The notes: generated by a model from the letters alone, not told the origin. 64,000 nucleotides of DNA from Bifidobacterium catenulatum PV20-2 (GCF_000800455.1 NZ_CP007456.1:372001-436000); one strand, 5' to 3'; positions 28,457 to 37,875 are shown, counted from the stretch's first letter. Translations and numbers: made by a program.

Positions 28457-29845
28457 TTACAGGATTGCGGTGATGATGAAGTCCAGAATGAACAGCAGCG
28501 ACACAACCCAGATCACCGGATGTACTTCCTTGGCCTTGCCCTTGCAGGTCTTGATCAGGCAGTAGGTGATGAAGCCGCCGGCGATGCCGTAGGAGATGGA
28601 GTAGCTGAACGCCATGAATACGGAGGCGAAGAACGCCGGCACGGCCTCGGAGATATCGCCCCAGTCGATTTCCTTCAGCGAGGACGCCATCATGCAGCCC
28701 ACCACCACAAGCACGCCTGCGGTTGCGGCGGACGGAATGGCGGAGATAACCGGGGAGAGGAAGGCGGACAGGGCGAAGCAGATGGCCACGACCACGGAGG
28801 TCAAGCCGGTGCGGCCGCCAGCGGCGATACCTGCGGAGGATTCTACATATGTGGTGGTGTTGGAGGTTCCGCAGATGGCGCCGATGGAAGTTGCGATCGA
28901 ATCGGCGAACAGGGCCTTGTCCATCTTGGAGGAGAAGCCGGAACCGTTTTCGAGGGCTTCCTCGTCTTCTGCGGAGAAGATGCCGGTGCGGCGGCCGGTG
29001 CCGATGAACGTGCCGATGGTGTCGAAGGTGTCGGACATGGAGAATGCGAAGATCGTCAGCAGAATGATCGGCAGCTTCGACATGTCGGCGAACAGCGATG
29101 GGAAGCCTTCGGCACTGAAGATCGCGCCAAAGGTCTGCGGCAGCTGGGCGAAAGTGTCGCCGATGGAGATGGAGTTGGCCATGGTGGTCTGACCCATCGG
29201 AATGCCGGCGATGGCGGTGACTGCGATGGCGATCAGCATGCCGCCGCGCACTTTGAGCACGGTGAGGATGATGGCGAGGAACAGGCCGATGATGAACAGC
29301 CAGATGGTCGGATTGTTCATGACTGCCAGACCTGGGGTGGCCTGCACGGTGTCGCCGTTCTTGGCGTCGGCCTTGGTGGTGAAGGTGAAGAAGCCGACGT
29401 TCAGGAAGCCGACGTAGGCCACGAACAGGCCGATGCCGCCGCCGATGGCGTTCTGCAGCACTTCCGGAATGGCTTGGATGATGATCTTACGAATCTTGGT
29501 GACGGTGATCAGAATGTTGATTAGGCCGCACAGGAACACCATGCACAGGGTCTGCTGCCAGGTGAAGCCGAGGCCGAAGCAAACGGTGTAGGTGAAGAAC
29601 GCGTTGAGGCCCATGCCGGCGGCCTGAGCGTACGGAACGTTGGCGAACAAGCCCATGACGAGCGTACCCGCGATGGCTGCGATGATGGTTGCAAGGAACA
29701 CGCCACCCCACGGCATTCCCGTTTGCGACAGGATCTGTGGGTTGACGATGATGATGTACGACATTGCGAAGAACGTGGTCAGACCGGCCATGACCTCGGT
29801 GGACACGGCGGTGCCGTTCTCCTTAAGATGGAAGAACTTTTCCAT
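28457..29845 (-). CDS. NCS2 family purine permease (AzgA-like)
   Basis: The 462-residue protein has 12-14 hydrophobic segments and AzgA-type sequence: TEVMAGLTTFFAMSYIIIVNP at the start (first 20: TEVMAGLTTFFAMSYIIIVN), AQAAGMGLNAFFTYTV and the SAGIAAGGRTGLTSVV region. AzgA-group NCS2 carriers import adenine, guanine or hypoxanthine by proton symport. Substrate choice is not visible. It is transcribed alone, convergent with the metal-binding lipoprotein and divergent from rplJ across a 407-base spacer. Confidence 0.9.
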   Translation of the reverse strand: MEKFFHLKENGTAVSTEVMAGLTTFFAMSYIIIVNPQILSQTGMPWGGVFLATIIAAIAGTLVMGLFANVPYAQAAGMGLNAFFTYTVCFGLGFTWQQTLCMVFLCGLINILITVTKIRKIIIQAIPEVLQNAIGGGIGLFVAYVGFLNVGFFTFTTKADAKNGDTVQATPGLAVMNNPTIWLFIIGLFLAIILTVLKVRGGMLIAIAVTAIAGIPMGQTTMANSISIGDTFAQLPQTFGAIFSAEGFPSLFADMSKLPIILLTIFAFSMSDTFDTIGTFIGTGRRTGIFSAEDEEALENGSGFSSKMDKALFADSIATSIGAICGTSNTTTYVESSAGIAAGGRTGLTSVVVAICFALSAFLSPVISAIPSAATAGVLVVVGCMMASSLKEIDWGDISEAVPAFFASVFMAFSYSISYGIAGGFITYCLIKTCKGKAKEVHPVIWVVSLLFILDFIITAIL

Positions 29846-30029
29846 ATCTCTCTATCTCTATCTTTCTTGGGTTGGTAGGAACGTTCCGACTATTGCGTGG
29901 CGCGTTCCGGCGAGAATTGCGACTCGCCTTATGGAATCATAGGATTCCGAACAAAGCTTAACCGTAACATTTAAGCAAGTCATGAAGATTTCGTGAAGTG
30001 CGACACGCCCGGATGGCGGCAAGTCCAAG
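29846..30029. other. Divergent spacer between the NCS2 permease and the L10 leader
   Basis: This gap should hold promoters for both divergent units. I see AT-rich patches but no operator or purine riboswitch that I can support, and no gene. Confidence 0.4.
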
Positions 30030-30200
30030 CATGACCGTAAGTTGTTCACCTGTAAACCACAGACCGTTGGTTGGAGCGTGCAAGCGCTCACGAAGTTTGG
30101 TTCGCCAAGCCAACGCAGGTTGAAGAACATACGCCCACCAAGGGCTTTCCGCTTAGCGGTCGAATGTTGCTCTGCCTGCGTGCAGGGCTTTTTTTATTGC
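30030..30200 (+). ncRNA. L10 leader upstream of rplJ
   Basis: The long leader of rplJ shows a series of small hairpins, including GCCC/GGGC at 30133-30145. It ends in a stem around CCTGCGTGCAGG followed by a run of seven T residues (30174-30195), about 55 bases before rplJ. This fits the ribosomal protein L10 leader, where L10(L12)4 binding controls transcription attenuation. Boundaries are approximate. Confidence 0.65.
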
Positions 30201-30252
30201 CCGGCGAAACGTTCCTGCTTCACAGTCAATGGTTGACTAAGGAAGGAACGCC

Positions 30253-30774
30253 ATGAAGAGGCCCGAAAAGGAAGCGGTGGTCGCCCAGCTTACGGATAAG
30301 TTCCGTGAAGCTGACGCTATCTACCTGACCGAGTACCGCGGGCTTACCGTTCCGCAGATCTCTGAACTGCGCGAAAAGCTAGGCCGCGATACTTCCTACA
30401 CTGTGGCTAAGAACACGCTGATTCGCATCGCAGCCAAGGAAGCTGGCATCGAAGGTCTCGATGAGATCCTCGCCGGCCCGACCGCTGTAACCTTCGTGAA
30501 GGGTGACTTCATCGAAGCTGCGAAGACCCTGCGTGACTTCGCCAAGACCAATAAGGCACTGATCATCAAGGGCGGCTTTGCTGATGGCACCGTCTACGAT
30601 GCTGAAGGCGCCAAGAAGCTGGCAGACCTCAAGTCTCGCCCGCAGCTGCTCGCCGAGTTCGCCGGCGACATCAAGGCTACGATGTCCAAGGCCGCGTACC
30701 TGTTCAACGCTCTGCCGACCAAGGCCGTGCGTACGATCGATGCGCTCCGCGAGAAGCAGGAAAAGGCCGCCTGA
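30253..30774 (+). CDS. rplJ: 50S ribosomal protein L10
   Basis: The 173-residue protein has the L10 N-terminal domain (EADAIYLTEYRGLTVPQISELR begins the fold; REKLGRDTSYTVAKNTL follows) and a C-terminal helix that binds L7/L12 dimers. L10 anchors the stalk at the base of the GTPase centre. The ATG follows AAGGAA. It is followed by rplL, with which it forms the standard operon. Confidence 0.97.
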   Translation: MKRPEKEAVVAQLTDKFREADAIYLTEYRGLTVPQISELREKLGRDTSYTVAKNTLIRIAAKEAGIEGLDEILAGPTAVTFVKGDFIEAAKTLRDFAKTNKALIIKGGFADGTVYDAEGAKKLADLKSRPQLLAEFAGDIKATMSKAAYLFNALPTKAVRTIDALREKQEKAA

Positions 30775-30886
30775 TTTCATTGCGGTTAGCCGCGTGAATG
30801 ATAGTGACCATAAAAGAAAAAATAATTGTTTTAGGTGGCGGTCACCTCTTCAATCAAACCGTCGCCAAGAATGAAAGGAAGCCATT

Positions 30887-31267
30887 ATGGCTAAGTACAC
30901 CAACGATGAGCTGCTCGAAGCTTTCGGTGAGATGACCCTGGTTGAGCTCTCCGAGTTCGTCAAGGCTTTCGAAGAGAAGTTCGACGTCGAGGCTGCCGCT
31001 CCGGCTGCTGTCGCCGTTGCCGCTCCGGGCGCTGCTGCTCCGGCTGAGGAAGAGAAGGACGAGTTCGACGTCATCCTCTCCGCCGTTGGCGACAAGAAGA
31101 TCCAGGTCATCAAGGCCGTCCGCGCTATCACCTCCCTGGGTCTGGCTGAGGCCAAGGCTCTGGTCGACGGCGCTCCGAAGGCTGTCCTGGAGAAGGCCAA
31201 GAAGGAAGACGCTGAGAAGGCTAAGTCCCAGCTCGAAGAAGCCGGCGCTACCGTCGAGCTCAAGTGA
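30887..31267 (+). CDS. rplL: 50S ribosomal protein L7/L12
   Basis: The 126-residue acidic protein has the N-terminal dimerisation domain ([21 protein letters not shown] sequence), an Ala-rich hinge and the C-terminal factor-binding domain ([20 protein letters not shown]). It forms the mobile stalk that recruits translational GTPases. GAAAGGAAG precedes the ATG. Confidence 0.98.
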   Translation: MAKYTNDELLEAFGEMTLVELSEFVKAFEEKFDVEAAAPAAVAVAAPGAAAPAEEEKDEFDVILSAVGDKKIQVIKAVRAITSLGLAEAKALVDGAPKAVLEKAKKEDAEKAKSQLEEAGATVELK

Positions 31268-31304
31268 TTCGCGCGGCTTGAAGCCGCAGATCACGATTTT
31301 GAGT

Positions 31305-31345
31305 GGAAACCCCGTTCGCCACAAGGCGGCGGGGTTTCCGCATAT
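31305..31345 (+). terminator. Terminator after rplL
   Basis: GGAAACCCCGTTCGCC at 31305-31320 pairs with GGCGGCGGGGTTTCC at 31325-31339 (one bulge), a strong GC-rich hairpin that ends the rplJL unit. No long T run follows. Confidence 0.75.
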
Positions 31346-31530
31346 TCACGGGATTTTCTTTCGCTGACAATCCAATAAAACCCGATTTGAGCGTGAACGC
31401 TTCCATATCGTGCCATACAATGGAGGAATTAGGCGAAAGTTGTCAATTAATCGCGTCATAATCCTGAAATACGTGGCAAGGCATGACACAATGGCAGATA
31501 GTGTTGTGTGTGAAAGGAAGGCCGACAACG

Positions 31531-32940
31531 GTGAGCGAAGATCAACGAACGGCGCAGCAGTGGACCGTCAAGGTTGATGGAACCGAACTCAAGAAGCTGG
31601 GCAACGGCGACAGCGTGGAAATCGGCCGTAAGCCGTTACGCCCTCTGGTGGATGATGGATTCGCGCGCCTTGACATCATGGACGCAAACAAATCCATGTC
31701 GAAACGGCATGCCATTTTTTCAGTCGATGCGCAGGGCAATGCTTCCGTGCGTGATCTCAATTCGACCAATGGTTCGTTCGTAGTGGCCGATAATGGTCAA
31801 TTGATGCGTCTGCCGGTGGATGAGGATTTCCAATTGCCCGCCACGCCGATGACGCTGCAATTCGGTGACGTGCGCGTCACCTTCGAGCGAGACATCGCAC
31901 AGGCAGTGCCTGAGACCGAGGGCCAAGCGTCGGCTCCTGTTTCCAACCTGTTCTCCTATGCGGTGTCCGACGAGGTGCCGCAGGAGCCTGATGCGGCGGA
32001 TATGTCGGTCGATGATATTCTCAACCTGCGTGCCGGTGAGCCGACCGCATTGTTCAACGCACGCAACGTCGCCAATCGTGTTAATTTCATGCAACTTGCC
32101 GAGCGTCGGTCTTTTGCTCCCGTCCGTTCCAACGAGCCGGATTATGGAGATTTGCCATCCGTTTCGCTGGTGCAGCATAACGTGGTCGCAGACAATACTC
32201 CGCGCGACCTGTTCGCGGATGCCGTGGCGGAACAGCATGCCGCGGAGGAAGCCGCCAAGATGAACGCTGCGGAAAACGAACATGAAGCGAATCAGCCGGA
32301 ATCCGTGCAGGAAGCCGCATTGCCGACGCAAATCGCAACAGGCAACGAAACCGAGCACGACACGATTCCCGTGAGCAAGCTGTTTAGCGCACGTCCGAGC
32401 AAACCGATTATCGTGGCGCTGCCGGCTGAAGAGAACAATATGCCGGAACAACAGACGGAAGCATCGCACGAGCCGTCCAACGAAATAGGGGAACAGTCTG
32501 CCACGATCGTGGAACAGGCAAACGACGAAACTCCAAGTCAGGAGGAAACAGCGCCGCAGCAGGCCGATGATGAGCGTTTCAGACCACATGCTACACAATC
32601 GCAGGTTGTGAACGAACCGTCGCCGGACGAAACCAGCGCGTTCAAGCCTGTTTTCGAACCCGGATCAGTGTTCGACCGCGTTTCCAAGGGCGAGCTCGTC
32701 AAGCAGGAGCAGACCATCGAAGTCGACGGGATGACTTCGGACGATGCCAAGCGCACCGACGATTTCACCGTGCAGTTCGAGATGGCGCGTCATCCGGAAC
32801 TGCTGCCATTCCTTGCCATGAACCCGTCGCTATATGACGATCTGTATGCATGGCTGGGCGCATTGGGCAATACAGACATCGACGCGGCCCTGTCACATAA
32901 TCCGGGGTATGCGGAATACCGTAAAGCGGTAGGGAAGTGA
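31531..32940 (+). CDS. FHA domain protein with C-terminal variant leucine-rich repeat
   Basis: Residues about 25-110 form an FHA domain (VEIGRKPLRP, SKRHAIFSVD, DLNSTNGSFVV), which binds phosphothreonine peptides. A long acidic, Gln/Glu-rich disordered middle follows. The last 50 residues (ARHPELLPFLAMNPSLYDDL) match the variant leucine-rich repeat motif common in bifidobacteria. The GTG at 31531 follows GAAAGGAAGG; an in-frame ATG at 31483 lacks this. Its stop region overlaps or abuts the helicase-like gene, so the two are coupled. A role downstream of a Ser/Thr kinase is inference. Confidence 0.82.
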   Translation: MSEDQRTAQQWTVKVDGTELKKLGNGDSVEIGRKPLRPLVDDGFARLDIMDANKSMSKRHAIFSVDAQGNASVRDLNSTNGSFVVADNGQLMRLPVDEDFQLPATPMTLQFGDVRVTFERDIAQAVPETEGQASAPVSNLFSYAVSDEVPQEPDAADMSVDDILNLRAGEPTALFNARNVANRVNFMQLAERRSFAPVRSNEPDYGDLPSVSLVQHNVVADNTPRDLFADAVAEQHAAEEAAKMNAAENEHEANQPESVQEAALPTQIATGNETEHDTIPVSKLFSARPSKPIIVALPAEENNMPEQQTEASHEPSNEIGEQSATIVEQANDETPSQEETAPQQADDERFRPHATQSQVVNEPSPDETSAFKPVFEPGSVFDRVSKGELVKQEQTIEVDGMTSDDAKRTDDFTVQFEMARHPELLPFLAMNPSLYDDLYAWLGALGNTDIDAALSHNPGYAEYRKAVGK

Positions 32941-32948
32941 GCCAACAC

Positions 32949-35900
32949 ATGAGCGAAAGCAATGAGAACGTCACTGAGCTGGATCATATTCGTGGGTGGC
33001 GTGAGAAGTACCGTCTTGGCCTGTCGCCGTCGCCGCTTGAGGATGTGACGCAGCTGAGCGCCCAGCTTGATATGACGCACGCGCACCCGTCCGGCATCGC
33101 GCAGCTGTTCGCCAGCGGGCATGTTCAGCTCAATTCCTTGTTCCGTGACAACGGTATGTTGCGTGCCGCGGGTCGTCGTGTGGAACGTGTGCTTGATGAC
33201 CGTGAGGCGAAAAGCCGCGTCAGTGGTGTAGGCGAACTGTCTTTGGTGGTCGGCGTTGCCATCTGGAAGGGCAATCAGATGCCGGTGCTCATGTACCCGG
33301 TCGAAGTGCGCAAAGAAGGCCGTAATATCGAAAACGGTACGGTAATCGCATTCACAGGGCGTGTGCGTCTGAACGCGGCTTTCGCGGCCGTGCTACGCGA
33401 GAACAACGTCATATTGGATGAGGCCAAGCTGTTTGACGGTTCGAACTATGAGAGCGGCACGCCAGAGACGTCCGCGGTGTTCGCGGCCATTACGGATCGT
33501 GCGGCCAATGCCTTCCCCGATTTTGAGATCGAACGGCACATTATTCTCGGGTGCTTTATGGATCCGGCGTCGCAGATGCTGGTGGAAAGCCAGAAGATCA
33601 TCGATCAGTTGGCCCAAGGTCCGACCGGCAATACCGCTTTGGACGCTTTGGCTGGAGACAAGGCCGCCGCTGAAGCATTGGAAGGGGCTGAGATTCCGGA
33701 GTACAGCCCGTTCGATGCCGATCCGCATGGCGAGTATGAGGTCGGCGATATCGACAATACCGTCCGATACGCTTCGCAGCTTGCTTCCGCGGGCCATTCG
33801 CTGTTTGTGGATAGCTCGATTGCCAACAATACCGCCGAGCAGGCTGCCGCGATCGCGTCCCGTTGCGTGATGAACGGACGTTCCGTGCTTTATGTGCCGT
33901 GTGTGACCGATCAGAAACGTCGATTTGTGCAGGCCGTCGCCGCGAATGAGATGAGCGGACAGTTGTTGGATATCGCCGATGACGGTGCCAATGCGGCGAT
34001 TGATCGTCAGTTGATTGCCGCTGTTGGATTCCAATCCGGTGTTGCTTCGTCTCGATTTGATCAGATTTCCGATGAATTGGTCGGTGTGCGCTCCCGTTTG
34101 ACCCGTTATCTGGGCGATCTTCACGGCGTGAGCCAGGAGTGGGGCGTATCCGCCTACCAGACGATTCAGAATCTCGCGCAGATCGCGGTGCTACCCACCC
34201 ATCCGACTACGCACGTGCGTTTGAGCAAGCAGACTGCGCATTCCATTGCGGACAAGATCGAGGATTGGGCTGCGAAACTGCAGCGTGCGGGTGAGCTTGG
34301 CGAATACACCATCACGGAGAACGACACCGCATGGTACAAGGCTTCGCTGTATTCCGAAGAGGAAGCGGTGAGCGCATACCAGCGTGTGGTCGAATTGTTG
34401 CGCAAGGTACTGCCCGCCACCCGCGAGCAGGTGGCCAGCACGGTGCAGACCTGCGGATTCCCGATTCCGACGACCGCCCAGGAGTGGGGGCGCCAGGTCA
34501 TGGTGCTGAAGAACCTGCGCCGAGTGCTTGACGTGTTCCAGCCGGAAATCTTCGAACGTGACATCGCTTCCATGATTGAGGCGACTAAGCCGAAGGCCGA
34601 GCGCAAGGCCGAAGGCAGTTCCATGGGATTCTGGGAGCGTCGCCGCCACATCAAGGAAGCCAAGGGCATGCTGCGCGTCGGTGCCCAAGTGGAGAACCTG
34701 CACGAGGCGTTGCTCGTGGTGTCCAAGCAGGCCGATCAGTGGCATATGTTCGTGCCTCATGGCGGATGGCCGGTGCTGCCCGCCAAGCTGGATGACATCA
34801 TCGAAACGCAGGAGAATCTCAATCGGGATATGACCGCATTGAATGCGGTGCTTGCCACAACCCCGCAGAGAGGCAATCTCGAAACCGTTGATTTCAACCA
34901 GGTCGAAGAGCGTTTGAAGGCCCTGTATGACGACAAGCAGGCGCTTGACAATCTGCCGGAGCGTGCCCGTTTGGAGCGTGACTTCCACTCGGTTGGTCTT
35001 GACGAGCTGGTTGAGGATCTGAACAATCGTGGTATTCCCAACGATGCCGTCGCAGGGGAACTGCAGTTGGCATGGTGGACCACGGCGTTCGAAGATATTG
35101 TGAAATCCTCCGCCATTATCTCCAACCAGGATGGTTCGGCATTGCAAGGGGCTGCTGAGCGGTTCGCCCAAGTCGATGTGGAGCACGTGCGTTCGGTCGG
35201 TCCGATGGTGGCGCAGGAATCCATGCGTCGTCTGTGCGATATGCTGTTCTCGCGTACGCAGGAAGCCAATCTGCTGCATACCATGCTTGCCGGCTCCCGC
35301 AACGTTTCGTTGAATCGCCTGCACAAGGAGCATCCGCAGATTCTCGCAGCTGCGAAGCCGATTCTTGTTGCGACGCCCGCCACGCTTGCGGCGATCACCG
35401 ATCCAGCGCCGCTGGCCGACATCGTCATCATCGATGCGGCCGCACATATCCAGTCCATCGAATTGTTGAGCATCATCAGCCGTGCCAAGCAGGTAGTGGT
35501 GATTGCGCATCGTGAAACAGTCACATCCGATGGTCTGAAGCGTCTTATCGCACTGCTGCCGAGTGTGAAAATCGCCAATCGTCCTGTTCGACGCGCTCCG
35601 AAGCTCAATGCGTTCCTGGAATCGGAAGGCTACGGCTCCGTACCTTTCGACGTGGCAAGAGAAGGCGCGCAAGGTGAGATCTCCTACCATTTCGTGGCTG
35701 ACGCCAACGGTGTGCCGGTCATCACTTCGGGACTGGTGGAAAGCAGCCAGCAGGAAATCGACGAGGTGATCAGGCTGATCACCAAGCGCGCCGCCGGTTT
35801 TACCATTGTGCCCGCATCATACATGCTTACAGTGGTGACGCTTACGCATACGTTCCGCACCCGACTGGGGGCAGAGCTCAAGGCCATCGCCAACAAAAAC

Positions 35901-36569
35901 AAGGCCATGGGCATGTTCCTTCGCCATGTGCGCATCGTGGATATCTCCGACGTGGCCGGCGCACATGCCACTGACACGATTCTTGCGATGTGCTATGCGA
36001 AAACCTCTCATGGGCGCCTGCTGCAGCAGTTCGGAGCGTTGGAATCCGAAGGCGGGCGAGGCATGCTGCTGGACGCATTAGCCGTGACGGACCGCCATCT
36101 TGACATCGTGTCTGCGTTCTCGTCGTCCGACATGGATGACGAACGTCTGCATCAGGCCGGCCCGAAGATGCTGAAGACTGTGCTCCGTTGGGCGGAGCAG
36201 CTTGATGACAGCATGGTGCGTCCCGCCGTCAAGATGACCGGTTCGAACGTGCTTCTCAACGATCTTGCCGATCGCATTCGAGCCCGTGGGCTGAATGTGG
36301 CCGTCGATTATGGTTTCGACAATGGATCCAAGCTGCCGCTGGTGGTCGGTCTGAACGACAAGCCGTTCGCGTTGGCGGTGCTCACCGACGATGCGCAATT
36401 CATGGGATTGCAGTCCACCAGGGAACGTCACCGTGTGCTTTTGCAGAACATCGAATCACTTGGCTGGTCTGTTATGACCGTGTGGAGCGTTGGCGCGTTC
36501 GTGAATCCAGACAAGGAAGTGGATCGCATCGTGGCACGCCTGAGCGACCTGTATCAGGAGGTCAAGTGA
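32949..36569 (+). CDS. Helicase-like protein with degenerate ATPase motifs and Vsr-like C-terminal domain
   Basis: The 1206-residue protein aligns in general order with large actinobacterial SF1/UPF1-type helicases of the DUF4011 class. Where a Walker A (GPPGTGKT-type) should be, near residue 287, it reads FVDSSIANNTAEQ followed by GRSVLYVPCVTDQKR. Where Walker B (DEAS-type) should be, near residue 828, it reads IVIIDAAAHIQ. Both catalytic motifs are therefore lost. A helical middle (about 400-760) and a C-terminal endonuclease-fold domain (about 1085-1200; RARGLNVAVDYGFDNG, FALAVLTDDAQFM) follow. A GTG at 32937 is an alternative start. It sits between an FHA protein and a small protein in one overlapping operon. 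Confidence 0.78.
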   Translation: MSESNENVTELDHIRGWREKYRLGLSPSPLEDVTQLSAQLDMTHAHPSGIAQLFASGHVQLNSLFRDNGMLRAAGRRVERVLDDREAKSRVSGVGELSLVVGVAIWKGNQMPVLMYPVEVRKEGRNIENGTVIAFTGRVRLNAAFAAVLRENNVILDEAKLFDGSNYESGTPETSAVFAAITDRAANAFPDFEIERHIILGCFMDPASQMLVESQKIIDQLAQGPTGNTALDALAGDKAAAEALEGAEIPEYSPFDADPHGEYEVGDIDNTVRYASQLASAGHSLFVDSSIANNTAEQAAAIASRCVMNGRSVLYVPCVTDQKRRFVQAVAANEMSGQLLDIADDGANAAIDRQLIAAVGFQSGVASSRFDQISDELVGVRSRLTRYLGDLHGVSQEWGVSAYQTIQNLAQIAVLPTHPTTHVRLSKQTAHSIADKIEDWAAKLQRAGELGEYTITENDTAWYKASLYSEEEAVSAYQRVVELLRKVLPATREQVASTVQTCGFPIPTTAQEWGRQVMVLKNLRRVLDVFQPEIFERDIASMIEATKPKAERKAEGSSMGFWERRRHIKEAKGMLRVGAQVENLHEALLVVSKQADQWHMFVPHGGWPVLPAKLDDIIETQENLNRDMTALNAVLATTPQRGNLETVDFNQVEERLKALYDDKQALDNLPERARLERDFHSVGLDELVEDLNNRGIPNDAVAGELQLAWWTTAFEDIVKSSAIISNQDGSALQGAAERFAQVDVEHVRSVGPMVAQESMRRLCDMLFSRTQEANLLHTMLAGSRNVSLNRLHKEHPQILAAAKPILVATPATLAAITDPAPLADIVIIDAAAHIQSIELLSIISRAKQVVVIAHRETVTSDGLKRLIALLPSVKIANRPVRRAPKLNAFLESEGYGSVPFDVAREGAQGEISYHFVADANGVPVITSGLVESSQQEIDEVIRLITKRAAGFTIVPASYMLTVVTLTHTFRTRLGAELKAIANKNKAMGMFLRHVRIVDISDVAGAHATDTILAMCYAKTSHGRLLQQFGALESEGGRGMLLDALAVTDRHLDIVSAFSSSDMDDERLHQAGPKMLKTVLRWAEQLDDSMVRPAVKMTGSNVLLNDLADRIRARGLNVAVDYGFDNGSKLPLVVGLNDKPFALAVLTDDAQFMGLQSTRERHRVLLQNIESLGWSVMTVWSVGAFVNPDKEVDRIVARLSDLYQEVK

Positions 36570-36835
36570 GCGTCGACGAGCATTCTCCGCAGGAGTCTTC
36601 CCAGGAAGCCGACCAGCCTGCCGTTCGCGTCGTGTCCGGCTATTGCGCCACTCGCCGAACGGCGCGCAAGCACAAGCGTGTGGTCCGCCAGGGCACGGAG
36701 CTGTTCGATGCGGACGGCGTTAAGCTTGAACCGTCCGATGCGCTCACCGAACGTCAGCGCAATGCGGACGACGACAAGCGTATTCTGGGCGAACTGCCGC
36801 CGCATTGGGGCGTGTTCTCCGAGAGGGAACGCTGA
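36566..36835 (+). CDS. Small conserved protein of unknown function
   Basis: This 89-residue protein has a polar N-terminus, a basic stretch ATRRTARKHKRVVRQGTEL, and an acidic then proline-containing end (ILGELPPHWGVFSERER). I recognise no domain. The GTG start overlaps the stop of the helicase-like gene by four bases and follows AGGAGG at 36556-36561, which is convincing evidence of translational coupling. It is probably a functional partner of the upstream protein. Confidence 0.75.
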   Translation: MSVDEHSPQESSQEADQPAVRVVSGYCATRRTARKHKRVVRQGTELFDADGVKLEPSDALTERQRNADDDKRILGELPPHWGVFSERER

Positions 36836-36863
36836 CATTCGCTTGGGATTTGCTTCGCTGTCG

Positions 36864-37553
36864 TCACGAACTGACGATGGCGATAATCGCGCCGTACTCT
36901 TGGGCCTGCAAAACGGTCGCCGCCTCATGAGGAGGCATGGCAAACACCGCAAGGGTGTTGCCGTCCGCATCGCGCGAGGGTTTTGCGGTCAGGATCGCGC
37001 CCGAGCATAGTTCGCGCAGCGTCACGGCATCCGTATCCGGTGATGTTTCCGGTGTTGCCTCGCCGAATGTCGTGGCGCTGGAAAGCGTCACGACATCGCC
37101 AAGCGACAGAGCGTCGGCGGAACTCGCCAATCGCACTTCGATCGCCGTGTATCCTTCGGGAATAACGGGAGAGGCACGCGCCATGGTCGACGTAACGATG
37201 CCGCCTTCCGCAACGTCCACTTGGGTGATTAACCCGACGGCATCGTCGCAATCATGGAAAACGTTACGTAAGGCCTCGTCATACGGAAGATCGCGCAATG
37301 CGAGCGAATCCGCGGTAATCACGCTGCCTTTCGCAATTGGCTGCACGGCGACGACAACCGGTTGCGTGGAAATCGTCAATCGCACGCACTGCAGGGCTGC
37401 GAACATGGCAAGTCCGGCACAGACCGCGGCGAGCAGCCGGTGCAATCGTGCATTCCTCCGTCGCCGATAGGTCGCAGTCCGCGTGCCATCGGTCGTTCGT
37501 CTGCCATCCGTGCCCTGCAGACGTTGCAACAAATCATGAAAAAAGGTCACCAT
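36864..37553 (-). CDS. SAF domain membrane protein (CpaB/RcpC-like)
   Basis: The 229-residue protein has a basic N-terminus, one membrane helix (about 39-60, LLAAVCAGLAMFAALQCV) and an extracytoplasmic SAF domain (VVVAVQPIAKGSVITADSLALRDLP begins with the first 20 residues of this). SAF domains occur in CpaB pilus assembly and FlgA proteins, but no pilus genes are nearby. It sits downstream of FmdB and 5-FCL, an order that I recall from other actinobacteria. Function is unknown. Confidence 0.8.
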   Translation of the reverse strand: MVTFFHDLLQRLQGTDGRRTTDGTRTATYRRRRNARLHRLLAAVCAGLAMFAALQCVRLTISTQPVVVAVQPIAKGSVITADSLALRDLPYDEALRNVFHDCDDAVGLITQVDVAEGGIVTSTMARASPVIPEGYTAIEVRLASSADALSLGDVVTLSSATTFGEATPETSPDTDAVTLRELCSGAILTAKPSRDADGNTLAVFAMPPHEAATVLQAQEYGAIIAIVSS

Positions 37554-37622
37554 GCATGCATGATGACCTTACAAATAGCTGTTGCGCAAGCCGGATCAAG
37601 GGTTGTGGTCGGAGGACGCGAG

Positions 37623-37631
37623 TTATCCACA
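37623..37631 (+). other. Single DnaA-box-like sequence
   Basis: TTATCCACA matches the strict DnaA box consensus. It is isolated in the SAF-FmdB spacer, with no second box or AT-rich unwinding element beside it, so it is not an origin. Confidence 0.4.
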
Positions 37632-37692
37632 GGCTTCGGCGTGTCGCCTTGTTTTCCAAGGGGCTGAGCTTGTTTGCATTATGTGATTGAGC

Positions 37693-37875
37693 TCACTTGG
37701 ATTTGTCGGTGCGGTAGAAACCGGATCCCTTGAATTCGATTGGCGGTGCGGAATACACCTTGCGGACCTGTTCCTCGCCGCATTCGGGGCAGATGGTGAT
37801 CGGATCGTCGGTGAACGACTGCTGCTCGGTGAAATCGTAGTTGCAGTTCTTGCAACGGTAATGGTAAGTAGGCAA
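37693..37875 (-). CDS. FmdB family zinc-ribbon protein
   Basis: The 60-residue protein has the FmdB/CxxC signature: YHYRCKNCNYDFTEQQ followed by CPECGEEQVRKVYSAPP, with four Cys residues to hold zinc. The Mycobacterium homologue Rv0991c is described as a redox-regulated chaperone-like protein. The start codon is TTG, with AGGA about six bases upstream. It lies between the 5-FCL and SAF genes on the same strand. Confidence 0.9.
   Translation of the reverse strand: MPTYHYRCKNCNYDFTEQQSFTDDPITICPECGEEQVRKVYSAPPIEFKGSGFYRTDKSK

Noticed and set aside
28427-29524. 365-codon plus-strand frame opposite the NCS2 permease
   Set aside because: The translation is Gly/Asp/His-rich low complexity; the minus-strand permease is clear.
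29846-30029. Purine riboswitch upstream of the NCS2 permease
   Set aside because: I could not find the conserved purine aptamer core in the minus-strand leader.
30042-30256. Two short frames in the rplJ leader
   Set aside because: They lie inside the structured L10 leader and its T-run hairpin; no credible start.
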